The notes: a model not told the origin generated them from the letters alone. Positions 23,971 to 33,239 are shown, counted from the first letter of the stretch. The stretch: 64,000 bases of DNA from Desulfonema magnum (GCF_017377395.1 NZ_CP061800.1:4919633-4983632), one strand, 5' to 3'. Program-made: numbers and translations.

Positions 23971-25224
23971 TTAGGATAATGTCAGAATCTGACGGTAGTA
24001 TTTTTCTCCTCTGATTCCCCTGATAAGCATCTTTTTTCCATCAGAACTGAAAATCGGATCCCACACCATATCAAATTCCCCGGTCAGAGGCTTTCCGTCT
24101 GCCATAATGATGTAACGCCCGTTTTTTTGTACTTTTGCAGCGACACGCTTACTGTCCGGGCTGAAAACAGGCTGCCATGCCATGTCACACCCCTCATTCC
24201 ATGCTACGCCGTCCACGGCAATCATCCATTTTCCGTCTTCCTTGCCGACGCAGGCAATCCGGTTTCCGTCGGGGCTGAACACCGCATCTGTGACAAGGTC
24301 CCCGAAGGTGAGGTCCCAGGCCGTATAATCCACTGCCACGGTCCATCTGCCGAACCGAGGTGCGACAATGGCGGCCACTTTTTTTCCGTCAGGACTGTAC
24401 ATATGATGCCACATCTGAAAAAATTTGTTGCCCCAGACAGGTTTTCCATCCTGTGCCAGTGTCCAGTTTCCTCCGATCTTGACAGGAGCGGTGACAGAGT
24501 CGCCTTCAGGGGAAAACAGCGGCTTCCATACAGATGAGAATCTTTGGTCCCAGGGAACGCCATCCACGGCAATTGTATAGTCATAGAGGCTTGTTCTTAC
24601 TTCTGATGCCACATGTTTGTCATCATGGCTGAAAGATATTTCCCACGCGTTGACAAAATTTTTATCCCAGACCTTTCCATCCACTGCCACTGAATAACAC
24701 CCTTCCTGAAACTTGAAGATTTCCAGTTCTCCCACCGGAATTGTTTGTACAACAGCAGCGGATCTTCTGCCGTCATGACTTGTTGTGAGGTTTGTTATGT
24801 TGGAAAAGCCCTCTTCCCATGGTGTGTCATTTACCACTGCAAAATATTGTCTTCCTTTCTGAGCAGCTATGACGATACTTTTTCCATCTTCGCTGAATTC
24901 AGCATTCCACACAAATTCAAACCGGCTTTCCCATGTCTGACCATCAACGGCCACTGTCCATTCCCCCATGTCCGATACCAGACCTGTAAGTCGGTTATCC
25001 GCTGTAAATCTCAGATGCCATACTTTGTCAAAAGTGCTTTCCCAGGCAGTGCCGTTTTCACAAACACTGAATTCCATTTCACCCGTTTTTACAACAGCTG
25101 CGACCTTTTCACCGTCCGGGCTTACATACGGCTCTTCTACCCATTCAAAACTATCTTTCCATTTACTAATATCGGCAATGGCTTTTTCGCTGATATCCCA
25201 GTCCCAGTTGTTTGAATCGTACAT
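23971..25224 (-). CDS. tmcD: TmcD-like tryptophan-rich WD40-type propeller protein
   Basis: A 417-residue soluble protein, no signal peptide, built of ~9 repeats of ~45 residues of the form VSPDGEKVAAVVKTGEMEFSV...W...F..VW. Trp is unusually frequent (e.g. NNWDWDISEKAIADISKWKD). This matches the description of TmcD, the cytoplasmic Trp-rich subunit of the Tmc complex (family knowledge); the immediately downstream tmcC supports it. The spacing is 135 bp and includes a partial TTTCATATAAAC-type repeat, so cotranscription is plausible but not certain. Clear AAAGGAG SD. Gene order D-C without A and B differs from the A-B-C-D order I recall from Desulfovibrio. Confidence 0.78.
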   Translation of the reverse strand: MYDSNNWDWDISEKAIADISKWKDSFEWVEEPYVSPDGEKVAAVVKTGEMEFSVCENGTAWESTFDKVWHLRFTADNRLTGLVSDMGEWTVAVDGQTWESRFEFVWNAEFSEDGKSIVIAAQKGRQYFAVVNDTPWEEGFSNITNLTTSHDGRRSAAVVQTIPVGELEIFKFQEGCYSVAVDGKVWDKNFVNAWEISFSHDDKHVASEVRTSLYDYTIAVDGVPWDQRFSSVWKPLFSPEGDSVTAPVKIGGNWTLAQDGKPVWGNKFFQMWHHMYSPDGKKVAAIVAPRFGRWTVAVDYTAWDLTFGDLVTDAVFSPDGNRIACVGKEDGKWMIAVDGVAWNEGCDMAWQPVFSPDSKRVAAKVQKNGRYIIMADGKPLTGEFDMVWDPIFSSDGKKMLIRGIRGEKYYRQILTLS

Positions 25225-26509
25225 TATCTGTTCTCCTTTTACAATGCTTTATGTATTCTTTTCAGCATATAATATTTTCAACAGGTTGAAAAAATACGTA
25301 GTTTTGCGTTCAGGGGGGCTGTCACATGGGCGCGGTCATCTGTTTTTAAGACCGTGTGAACGCAGAACTGCGAACAGGTCCTGAATTTTTTAACCGTTTT
25401 CGATGTGCTGATTTTGAATAATAATTATTCAGAATTCGGATAAGTCTGTAAATGCCGGCACTTGAGGTAAAAATTAATTTTCTGATTTTACTAAAGAGCC
25501 GAAGCCCGCGGACTTATCTGTCGGAGTTCGGGAGTCTGCCAAATTCCTCTTTTTTTGAGGGGGGTTACAGGTGTTATAAAAAGCACTTTTTTATTACATT
25601 TATTCGTATAAATTTCAAGATTAAACATGCACAAATTTATATTTTTTTAATAATAGTCCGCTCAATTTTTATAACCAACTGATTTTATAAGATTCGATAA
25701 TTTTCAATCTGAAAACAAAAGGGTTAGGTGATTTCCGGAAAAGAATATGTCTGGCATATGCTTTCTTGAAAATCGCCTTATTTTTTATATCAAAAATCCT
25801 CAATTTTTATAAAATTAATTGGTTATAAAAGCGGTCCGAGCTGTTTGTTAAAAATAACAACTTAATTTTATTGGTCTATTTTTTTATTGAATCTATATCT
25901 TAATATGCTATTTATATTATTATTTTTTCATAACACAGGCAGATGATGACATCAGCCGGGTCGGAGTTCTCAAACTTTTGAAATTATACAGTTTTTTACT
26001 GATGAGTTCAGGCTTTTGTTTTTATATGCTCGATGGATCAATTCCGTTTGACTGATCTCACGCCGAAGCTTGCGAAAGCAGTGTTTGTTCGAGCCAGGTC
26101 AAAAAATTTGATCATCGGGTGTATAGGAAATAATAAGAAATCATGCCATCTGCATTGATTATTTTAAAATTGTCCGAAGTGAACTGGCATTGTCTTAAAA
26201 TCTGTCTTCCCAAAGAACTTGAAATAAACAACATACCCGATGCAGGTCGCGGGGCGGGCGTTGCAAAGTCCGTCTTATGCGGATATGCGGATGTGATGTT
26301 CGGCGGATTTTGCTTCGCCGCGTTCGCCCTGCATTTCGGGTATTTTATTTTTTGGAAAATCCTTTGTTCACATACTCCATACAGACAGGAGATGATACTA
26401 TCCGAAGTTCTTAAATTATTTTTCAGAGCCATTATGAAAGATGATTTTCACACGCCTTCAGAACAGGCGATTTAATAAATTTTAATGTTCCGAAGAAAGA
26501 AAAAACTTA
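25225..26509. other. 1.28-kb AT-rich spacer with an inverted-ended element
   Basis: No convincing gene. An open frame at 26143-26475 lacks an SD and family resemblance, and I do not accept it. A TIR-bounded element is at 25667-25830. REP-like GC-rich palindromic sequence lies near 26240-26345, and a motif related to 330-440 (ATGATCAAGCGTTTGACCTGG-like) lies near 26090. Promoters for the divergent tmcD and propeller genes should be here. Confidence 0.5.
25667..25830. mobile_element. 164-bp inverted-ended element, TTTTATAACCAA termini
   Basis: Left TTTTATAACCAACTGATTTT and right, as reverse complement, TTTTATAACCAATTAATTTT agree over ~20 bp. A ~48-bp palindrome inside (25729-25777; TTTCCGGAAAAGAATATG) is homologous to sequences at 13,915-13,955 and 34,178-34,224. 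No clear target duplication was found. Confidence 0.5.
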
Positions 26510-29500
26510 ATGACTGTAATTTCTAAAAGAACAAAGTCAGGATGTCCATTATGTTACGGAAATTCACGGATGACATTTATTTGTCTGGTAATTCTGTTTT
26601 TTCTGAATCTGACAACCCATTTATTCGCCAAAGAGGGCAGCATTAAATTTGAACATATCTCAATTGAGCAAGGGCTTTCTCAAAACTCGGTGCATTGCAT
26701 TTTACAGGACAGCAAAGGCTTTATGTGGTTTGGGACGTGGGACGGACTGAATAAATATGACGGATACAGTTTTACGGTGATTAAGAATGACCCGGATAAT
26801 CCCAACAGTCTGAGCGGAAACGGTATCAGATCAATCATTGAAGACCGGTCAGGATATCTCTGGATCGGAACAGAGACCGGGGGCCTCAGTAAGTTTGATC
26901 AGGAAAAGGAAACATTTACCCGGTATCAGCACAAGCCAGATGATCCGGCCAGTCTGAGTCATAACAATGTCAGGGCGATTTATGAGGATAGCGAAAAAAT
27001 GCTGTGGATCGGGACAGAGGGCGGAGGTCTCAATAAATTTGACCGGGAAAAGGAAACATTTGCCCGGTATCAGCACACCCCTGATGATCCGGCCAGTCTG
27101 AGCCATAACAATGTCAGGGCGATTTATGAGGATAGCGAAAAAATGCTGTGGATCGGGACAGAGGGCGGAGGTCTCAATAAATTTGACCGGGAAAAGGAAA
27201 CATTTACCCGATACCTTCATCATTCTGATGATCTGTCCAGTCTGAGCCATAACAATGTGAGGGCGATTTATGAAGACCGGTCAGGATATTTCTGGATCGG
27301 AACAGAGAACGGACTGGATAAATTTAATCGGGAAGCGGCGCAGTTTATTCATTATAAAAACAAGCCTGATGACCCTTACAGCCTGAGTCATAACGGAGTT
27401 TGGCTGATCTTTGAGGATATGGCCGGGGGGCTATGGATCGGGACGGAGGGCGGAGGTCTTAATAAATTTGACCCTGAAAAAGAAAAATTTATCTCCTATA
27501 AAAATGACCCTGATGACCCCCGCAGCCTGAGTCATAATGTTATCTGGTCTGTTTATGAAGATCGCTCAGGGGTGTTCTGGATCGGAACTTATACAGCGGG
27601 TCTCAATAAATTTGATCGGGAAAAGGCACAGTTTGTTCATTATAAAAATGATCCCGGGAATCCTCACAGCCTGAGTCATAATGTTGTCTGGTCCGTTTAT
27701 GAAGACCGGCTGGGGAACATCTGGATCGGAACAGACAAGGGTTTAGACCGGTTTGACCGGGAGAATGATCAATTCATCCACTACCAAAATAATCCTGATG
27801 ATCCTCATACTCTGAGCCATAATGAAGTCTGGTCCCTTTATGAAGATCACGAAGGAACACTCTGGGTGGGAACCTATGGCGGATTAAACAGCTTTGACCC
27901 AAAAAGTGAAACATTTACGCATCATCTGAACACTCCCGACAAACTCACGAATAATAAAATCAAGGCAATCAGCGAAGATCGTTCAGGGACGCTTTGGATC
28001 GGAACGGAGAACGGATTAAATCAGTTTGATCGGGAAAAAGCGCAATTTGTTACTCATTATAAAAATGATATTGGTGATCCTCACAGTCTGAGCCACGACG
28101 CTGTATGGGTGATTTATGAAGATCGTTCAGGAATACTTTGGATCGGAACGGAGAACGGATTAAATCAGTTTGATCGGAAGAACGGAAAGTTTATCCGCTA
28201 CCAAAAGGATTACAACAATCCTAACAGTCTCGGTGACAACTGGATATTGTCAATTTATGAGGATCGTCATAACATGCTTTGGCTCGGAACCATTGGCGGA
28301 TTGAATAAATTTGATCCGAGAAAAAAAATATTCACCCGGTACAGAGAAAAAGAGGGGCTGCCAAATGACGTGGTGTATGGAATAGCAGAGGACGATAACG
28401 GCCGTCTCTGGATCAGCACTAATAAAGGTCTGGCAAGGTTTGATCCGAAAACAGAAAAATTTAAAAACTATGACGTGAGAGACGGGCTGCAAAGCAACGA
28501 GTTTAATGTGGGAGCATACCATAAAACCAGACGAGGTGAGATGTTTTTCGGCGGTATCAATGGCTTTAACATATTTCATCCCTCAGATGTCAAAGATAAT
28601 CCGCATATTCCTCCGCTTGTCATCTCGGACTTTCAGATATTCAACGAATCTTTGAAAGTGAAGGATGAAAATTCGTTCTTACAAAAATCCGTCACATATA
28701 CCGAAGAGATTGAATTGTCCTACAAAGAAAGCGTCTTTTCATTTGAATTTACCGCGCTTCACTATGCATATCCGGAAAAAAATCAGTACGCCTATATGAT
28801 GGAAGGGTTTGACAAAGATTGGATTTACTCAGGCACAAGGCGTTTTGTCACATATACCAATTTACCCGCAGGCAGATATATTTTCAGGGCCAGGGGATCA
28901 AACAATGACGGGGTATGGAATGAGCAGGGTGTCGGAATTAAAATAATAATTACGCCTCCGCCGTGGAAAACGTGGTGGGCATACAGTCTGTATGTGGTCA
29001 TGCTGTCAGGGGCGGTGTTCGGATACATACGGCATATCACCAAAGCGCAGGCAGAAAAGTTGGAACATCAGCAAAAAGTATTAGAACAGGAGCGTCTGGC
29101 CGCGGAGCAGTTAGAGCGAAAGGTGGAAGAGCGGACACAGGAACTGAAGGAGAAAAACAGGCAGATTATGGACAGCATCCGTTACGCCCAGATGATACAG
29201 GAATCTCTGCTGCCAAATCCGGACGAGGTAAGGAACTTTCTCCCGAACAGCTTTTCTATATGGATGCCCAGAGATATTGTCGGCGGAGATATTTTTCATA
29301 TTGATTTTTTTCCTCCGTCCGGGAAAGCTGACCGCGGCAGTTTTGTTGTGGCAGTAATTGATTGCACGGGTCACGGGGTTCCCGGAGCGTTTGTGAGCAT
29401 GATCGCGTCCTCCGGTTTAAGAAGAATCATAAGAGATGAAGGCTGTCATGACCCTGCTGAAATTCTGAAGCGTCTGAACTTTATTGTTAAAATGTCACTT

Positions 29501-30028
29501 CATCAGGACACTGAATATGCCCTTTCCGATGACGGCCTGGACGCTGCGATTTGTTTTATTCAGTTATCATCTGTCAGTGAGGAATTGTCATCTGCCAGTT
29601 GTCAGCCCTCAGTAAAAACAGATCCATTCTTTAAAAAAAAACAACCGAAAACTGATAACTATTCCCTGATTTTTGCCGGAGCCAGACTACCGCTGATTTA
29701 CACCCGGGATGGCGAAGTAATGGTTATTAAGGGTGACAGGCAAAGCATTGGCTATAAGAAATCTGATTTAAATTTTAACTTCACTAATCACACAGCGATA
29801 ATCAGAAAAGGCATGTGTTTTTATCTGCTCAGTGACGGTTTTGCAGATCAGCTGGGTGAAAAAAGTGACCGGCGCTTCGGTACAAAGCGGTTAAAAAATC
29901 TTCTCAGAAAAATCAGCTACCTTTCTTTTGATGAGCAGAAAAAAAAAATCATCGAATCATTTGAGCAACACAAAGGCGAAAATGAAAGACAGGATGATGT
30001 CACAGTGGTGGGGTTCGGTTTTTTATAA
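26510..30028 (+). CDS. Two-component-propeller sensor with SpoIIE-type phosphatase output
   Basis: An 1172-residue membrane protein. A signal/TM segment (MTFICLVILFFLNLTTHLF, 21-40) is followed by ~14 Reg_prop beta-propeller blades (SLSHNNVRAIYEDSEKMLWI type, ~45-690), a Y_Y_Y Ig-like domain (~700-815), a TM helix (WWAYSLYVVMLSGAVFGYI), a coiled coil (QAEKLEHQQKVLEQERLAAE) and a C-terminal PP2C/SpoIIE phosphatase (~885-1172; RDIVGGDIFHIDFF, VVAVIDCTGHGVPGAFVSMI, YLLSDGFADQLG, RQDDVTVVGFGF), with metal-binding Asp residues kept. It probably senses a periplasmic ligand and dephosphorylates an anti-sigma antagonist (inference). Blades 3-4 are almost identical at DNA level. A low-complexity insertion (LSSVSEELSSASCQPSVKTD) splits the phosphatase domain. 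Confidence 0.85.
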   Translation: MTVISKRTKSGCPLCYGNSRMTFICLVILFFLNLTTHLFAKEGSIKFEHISIEQGLSQNSVHCILQDSKGFMWFGTWDGLNKYDGYSFTVIKNDPDNPNSLSGNGIRSIIEDRSGYLWIGTETGGLSKFDQEKETFTRYQHKPDDPASLSHNNVRAIYEDSEKMLWIGTEGGGLNKFDREKETFARYQHTPDDPASLSHNNVRAIYEDSEKMLWIGTEGGGLNKFDREKETFTRYLHHSDDLSSLSHNNVRAIYEDRSGYFWIGTENGLDKFNREAAQFIHYKNKPDDPYSLSHNGVWLIFEDMAGGLWIGTEGGGLNKFDPEKEKFISYKNDPDDPRSLSHNVIWSVYEDRSGVFWIGTYTAGLNKFDREKAQFVHYKNDPGNPHSLSHNVVWSVYEDRLGNIWIGTDKGLDRFDRENDQFIHYQNNPDDPHTLSHNEVWSLYEDHEGTLWVGTYGGLNSFDPKSETFTHHLNTPDKLTNNKIKAISEDRSGTLWIGTENGLNQFDREKAQFVTHYKNDIGDPHSLSHDAVWVIYEDRSGILWIGTENGLNQFDRKNGKFIRYQKDYNNPNSLGDNWILSIYEDRHNMLWLGTIGGLNKFDPRKKIFTRYREKEGLPNDVVYGIAEDDNGRLWISTNKGLARFDPKTEKFKNYDVRDGLQSNEFNVGAYHKTRRGEMFFGGINGFNIFHPSDVKDNPHIPPLVISDFQIFNESLKVKDENSFLQKSVTYTEEIELSYKESVFSFEFTALHYAYPEKNQYAYMMEGFDKDWIYSGTRRFVTYTNLPAGRYIFRARGSNNDGVWNEQGVGIKIIITPPPWKTWWAYSLYVVMLSGAVFGYIRHITKAQAEKLEHQQKVLEQERLAAEQLERKVEERTQELKEKNRQIMDSIRYAQMIQESLLPNPDEVRNFLPNSFSIWMPRDIVGGDIFHIDFFPPSGKADRGSFVVAVIDCTGHGVPGAFVSMIASSGLRRIIRDEGCHDPAEILKRLNFIVKMSLHQDTEYALSDDGLDAAICFIQLSSVSEELSSASCQPSVKTDPFFKKKQPKTDNYSLIFAGARLPLIYTRDGEVMVIKGDRQSIGYKKSDLNFNFTNHTAIIRKGMCFYLLSDGFADQLGEKSDRRFGTKRLKNLLRKISYLSFDEQKKKIIESFEQHKGENERQDDVTVVGFGFL

Positions 30029-30823
30029 AGCCAGGACAAATTTCAAATCTTAAATTTCAAATCCCAAATCCCAAATCCCAAATCCCAAATAAAAAAAATA
30101 TTGGCGATGCATTTTTTTCTTGACAGGCCCTCTCACATGATTATCTTTTTTCAGGTGTGAAAAGATAACATTTTGATATTAAAAGAAATTAAATTATTTT
30201 TTCCTTGACATGCCTGCCAGCATGTTTAAGTTTCAGAGAAAGAGCGGAAGAGAACGAAGCATTTAGAAATCACAACTATTCAGTTTTATATAAACGGCCA
30301 TGAGCGGTTCGCTCACAACGAAATATGAAAGAACTTTTAACTTTAGTCACTTCAGACACTTTCATATAAACGGCCATGAGCTGCCGGTCACAACGAAAAA
30401 TGAAAGTTTTGCTGTTTTTCCTGACACTTAACACTTAACACCTGACACTTTCATATAAACGGCCATGACCTGCCGGTCACAACGAAAAATGAAAGTTTTG
30501 CTGTTTTTCCTGACACTTAACACTTAACACCTGACACTTTCATATAAACGGCCATGATCTGCCGGTCACAACAAAGGATGAAAGTTTTGCAGTTTTTCCT
30601 AACACTTAACACTTAACACCTGACACTTTCATATAAACGGCCATGATCTGCCGGTCACAACGAATGATGAAAGTTTTGCAGTTTTTCCTAACACTTAACA
30701 CCTGACACTTTCATATAAACGGCCATGAGCTGCCGGTCACAACGAAAAATGAAAGTTTTACAGTTTTTCCTGACACTTAACACCTAACACCTAACACTTT
30801 CATATAAACAAGGAGGTGCAACC
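30029..30823. other. Spacer dominated by repeats upstream of the Hsp20 cluster
   Basis: 30035-30090 is an array of CAAATTTCAAATCCC units; 30090-30282 is AT-rich without a clear element; 30283-30809 is composite array R2. No gene. The hsp20-1 SD follows the last TTTCATATAAAC directly, so any promoter lies within or before the array. Confidence 0.7.
30283..30809 (+). repeat. Composite repeat array R2 (about six units)
   Basis: Units of ~85-90 bp like R1 (TTTCATATAAACGGCCATGA ... CTGCCGGTCACAACGAA ... ATGAAAGTTTTGCTGTTTTT, then YTRACAC heptamers). The first unit is degenerate. The array ends in CACTTTCATATAAAC, followed immediately by AAGGAGG and the hsp20-1 start. Confidence 0.95.
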
Positions 30824-31285
30824 ATGTTTAATCTCATATCATGCAGAAAACCTCAGCGGAATGAAATCGCCCGTTTTCGCAGTGAAACAGATGATTTTTT
30901 TAAGCGATTTTTTGATATAAGTCCGTTTGACAAAAGAAGTTTATTCTCGGAAAAGGCATGGTTTCCTTATACAGATGTAAGCGAAGGAGAAAAAGATATA
31001 ACTGTCAAAGCTGAGATTCCCGGAGCTGACAAAGAGGACATTGACGTACAAGTCAGCGGCAGAACCCTGACCATTAAAGGCGAGAAAAAGCAGGAGACCA
31101 AAGAAGACAATGAGGACTACCATCGGGAAGAGCGGTTTTACGGGACGTTCAGGAGAAGCATCAGGCTTCCTGCCGGGGCAGATACGTCAGACATTGACGC
31201 ATCATATAAAAACGGAATCTTGAACATTACCATGAAAAAGATAAAACCGTCCGCATTCAAGAAGATCGAAATCAGCGGCACATAA
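30824..31285 (+). CDS. Hsp20/alpha-crystallin small heat-shock protein 1 (class A)
   Basis: ATP-independent holdase, 153 residues. An N-terminal arm (~1-45, DDFFKRFFDISPF), an alpha-crystallin domain (~46-140; PYTDVSEGEKDITVKAEIPG, FRRSIRLPAG) with the conserved ASYKNGILNITM strand, and the IEI tail motif (I-x-I) for oligomer assembly. AAGGAGGTG lies 6 bases before ATG 30824. It is the first of five Hsp20 genes in a row on this strand. Confidence 0.93.
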   Translation: MFNLISCRKPQRNEIARFRSETDDFFKRFFDISPFDKRSLFSEKAWFPYTDVSEGEKDITVKAEIPGADKEDIDVQVSGRTLTIKGEKKQETKEDNEDYHREERFYGTFRRSIRLPAGADTSDIDASYKNGILNITMKKIKPSAFKKIEISGT

Positions 31286-31331
31286 TGCGATGACACAGCG
31301 AACCATATTTTTCTTTTAAGGAGGTGACATT

Positions 31332-31811
31332 ATGACAATTATCAGGAGAACAACTCCGGGTTATCCGGGAACATATTTTGGATGGGGCCTTACAGACCGT
31401 GATTTTGGACTGCCAGTAAACGAGATGACTCGGCTGTTTGAAAATTTTTTCAAACGCGGATACCTGGCAACATCCCGCCGAGCCTTTCCGCCGGTAAATC
31501 TCTATGAAGATAATGAGAATTTTTATATGACCGCGGAACTTCCCGGTATGACGGAAAAGGACATTGAGATCAATGTCGAAGCAGACAGCATTCGTCTGAA
31601 AGGTGAACGAAAAATAGTCAGTGATGAATGCAAAAATGTCTGTTACCATCGTCGGGAGAGAGCAGGCGGCGCTTTCAACAAAAAGGTAAATCTCCGGAAC
31701 CGCATCTCAACCGACAAGGTGACAGCGAACATGAATAACGGTGTCCTGAAGATCACCATGCCCAAAACTGAGGATTCAAAACCCAAAAAAATTGAAGTCA
31801 AGGTGAATTAA
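31332..31811 (+). CDS. Hsp20 small heat-shock protein 2 (class A)
   Basis: A 159-residue paralogue: N-terminal arm with VNEMTRLFENFFKRGY, crystallin domain FPPVNLYEDNENFYMTAELPG to TANMNNGVLKITMP, and tail KKIEVKVN. Perfect AAGGAGGTGA before ATG 31332. It lies 46 bp after hsp20-1 and 18 bp before hsp20-3, so it is very likely cotranscribed. In place of the usual A-x-x-x-x-G-V-L it has ANMNNGVL, still canonical. Confidence 0.92.
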   Translation: MTIIRRTTPGYPGTYFGWGLTDRDFGLPVNEMTRLFENFFKRGYLATSRRAFPPVNLYEDNENFYMTAELPGMTEKDIEINVEADSIRLKGERKIVSDECKNVCYHRRERAGGAFNKKVNLRNRISTDKVTANMNNGVLKITMPKTEDSKPKKIEVKVN

Positions 31812-31829
31812 GAAAGGAGGTGGAGAAAA

Positions 31830-32225
31830 ATGGAAGCTGGAGAACTTAATGTTCAGGATAAAAAGGAAGCAGAGGCCCAGGGAGAACTGACAAGACCCGG
31901 TGATTTTTTCACACCTGTTGCGGATATTTTTGAAGACAGGGATTCAGTGATCTTGGTTGCAGATATGCCCGGGGTCAATAAAGACGGCGTAACGATTCAG
32001 GTTGAGGATAACAAACTGAGCATTCAGGGTGAAGTCGGCACTGAGAGACCCGGCAGGCCCATATTTTCAGAATACCCCATAGGCGGCTTTATGAGAACAT
32101 TCACGCTTGCGGAGATTATTGACCAGTCAAAAATTGAGGCCAGCATAAAAGACGGTGTCTTGCGAGTTGCGCTCCCCAAAGCCGAAGCAGGCAAACCCAG
32201 AAAGATAAGCGTAAAGGCAGAATAA
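31830..32225 (+). CDS. Hsp20 small heat-shock protein 3 (class B, short arm)
   Basis: A 131-residue paralogue of a second type: the N-terminal arm is a short, charged, unstructured stretch (LNVQDKKEAEAQGELTRPGD), then FFTPVADIFEDRDSVILVAD, EYPIGGFMRTFTLAEIIDQS, ASIKDGVLRVALPKAEAGKP and KISVKAE. The short arm probably limits self-oligomerisation; in other bacteria A and B types co-assemble (family knowledge). SD AAAGGAGG. Confidence 0.92.
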   Translation: MEAGELNVQDKKEAEAQGELTRPGDFFTPVADIFEDRDSVILVADMPGVNKDGVTIQVEDNKLSIQGEVGTERPGRPIFSEYPIGGFMRTFTLAEIIDQSKIEASIKDGVLRVALPKAEAGKPRKISVKAE

Positions 32226-32240
32226 TGGAGAAAATGATCA

Positions 32241-32292
32241 GTGATTGAAGATTGAAGGCTTTTTTCAGACTGGCAATCTTCAATCTTCAATC
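32241..32292. repeat. GATTGAAGATTGAAG inverted repeat between hsp20-3 and hsp20-4
   Basis: GATTGAAGATTGAAG near 32244-32258 faces CTTCAATCTTCAATC near 32277-32292, with GGCTTTTTT in the loop. It is a long stem that may act as a partial terminator or processing site within the hsp20 transcript. Confidence 0.65.
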
Positions 32293-32319
32293 AAGAATTA
32301 AAATAAGGAGGAATGAATA

Positions 32320-32778
32320 ATGAGAATCAGGAGAATGTTCAATACGCCCGTATGGGGATGGAAAACGCCGTTTGACGAACTGGATCGGATGAGAGGTCAG
32401 TTGGATAAATTTTCCGAGGAACTGGAGAAAGGGTTATTACAGCGGCGTTGGTCAGGTGTTTTCCCACTGATCAATGTGACCGAAGATAAGGATAATTATC
32501 AGGTTCGTGCGGAACTTCCCGGATTAAAGACAGATGACCTGGATATCTCTGCAACCGGAAAAACCCTTACTGTATCAGGTGAGCGGAAGATACCTTCCGA
32601 GAGCAAAGAGGTCAATTATCACAGAAGGGAGCGGGAAGCAGGAAAATTCAGCAGAATCGTCACATTACCGAATCAGATTGATCCGGCAAAGGTTGAGGCC
32701 AGCCTTACTGACGGAGTTTTAACGGTTGTTTTGCCCAAAGCTGAGTCAGCAAAACCCAGACAAATTACAATCAGCTAA
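32320..32778 (+). CDS. Hsp20 small heat-shock protein 4 (class A)
   Basis: A 152-residue paralogue with the long arm (PFDELDRMRGQLDKFSEELE) and crystallin domain FPLINVTEDKDNYQVRAELPG to ASLTDGVLTVVLPKAE, tail RQITIS (I-T-I). SD AAGGAGG. A hairpin made of GATTGAAGATTGAAG repeats separates it from hsp20-3, possibly attenuating readthrough. Confidence 0.92.
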   Translation: MRIRRMFNTPVWGWKTPFDELDRMRGQLDKFSEELEKGLLQRRWSGVFPLINVTEDKDNYQVRAELPGLKTDDLDISATGKTLTVSGERKIPSESKEVNYHRREREAGKFSRIVTLPNQIDPAKVEASLTDGVLTVVLPKAESAKPRQITIS

Positions 32779-32834
32779 GAACCGGGTTTTCAAACCCGGT
32801 TTCCGGCAAATTTAAACATAAGGAGGAATGGAAA

Positions 32835-33239
32835 ATGACAGAATCCAAAGATATTCAGGTAAAGGAAAAACAGGAAGTGAACGCTTCCGCGGAACAGACA
32901 AAACCAGGTCCGACTTTTGTGCCGGTTGCAGATATATTTGAAACAGAGCTTGAAATCACCCTGCTCGCGGACATGCCGGGGGTGAAGCCGGAAGACCTGG
33001 ATATTGACCTTCGTGAAAATACCCTCACTTTGGCGGGAGAAGTGGAACCGCCCGAAGGTGCTGAAGAAACAGATATATTCAGAGAATATCAGACAGGCAG
33101 ATATTTCAGGCAGTTTACCCTTTCCGAAGTCATTGACCAGTCAAAGATTGACGCCAAGTTAAATGACGGTGTCCTGAGGTTGACCCTGCCGAAAGTTGAA
33201 AAAGCAGCGCCCCGGAAGATTATGGTTAAGGCGGGCTAA
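32835..33239 (+). CDS. Hsp20 small heat-shock protein 5 (class B, short arm)
   Basis: A 134-residue class-B paralogue resembling hsp20-3: charged arm (IQVKEKQEVNASAEQTKPG), FVPVADIFETELEITLLADM, EYQTGRYFRQFTLSEVIDQS, AKLNDGVLRLTLPKVEKAAP, KIMVKAG. SD AAGGAGGAATGG. The hairpin AACCGGGTTTTCAAACCCGG lies in the 56-bp gap from hsp20-4. The gene ends the cluster and several strong hairpins follow at 33,290-33,380. Confidence 0.92.
   Translation: MTESKDIQVKEKQEVNASAEQTKPGPTFVPVADIFETELEITLLADMPGVKPEDLDIDLRENTLTLAGEVEPPEGAEETDIFREYQTGRYFRQFTLSEVIDQSKIDAKLNDGVLRLTLPKVEKAAPRKIMVKAG

Noticed and set aside
26143..26475. 110-codon frame upstream of the propeller gene
   Set aside because: No SD, crosses a GC-rich palindromic repeat, no family resemblance; probably spacer.
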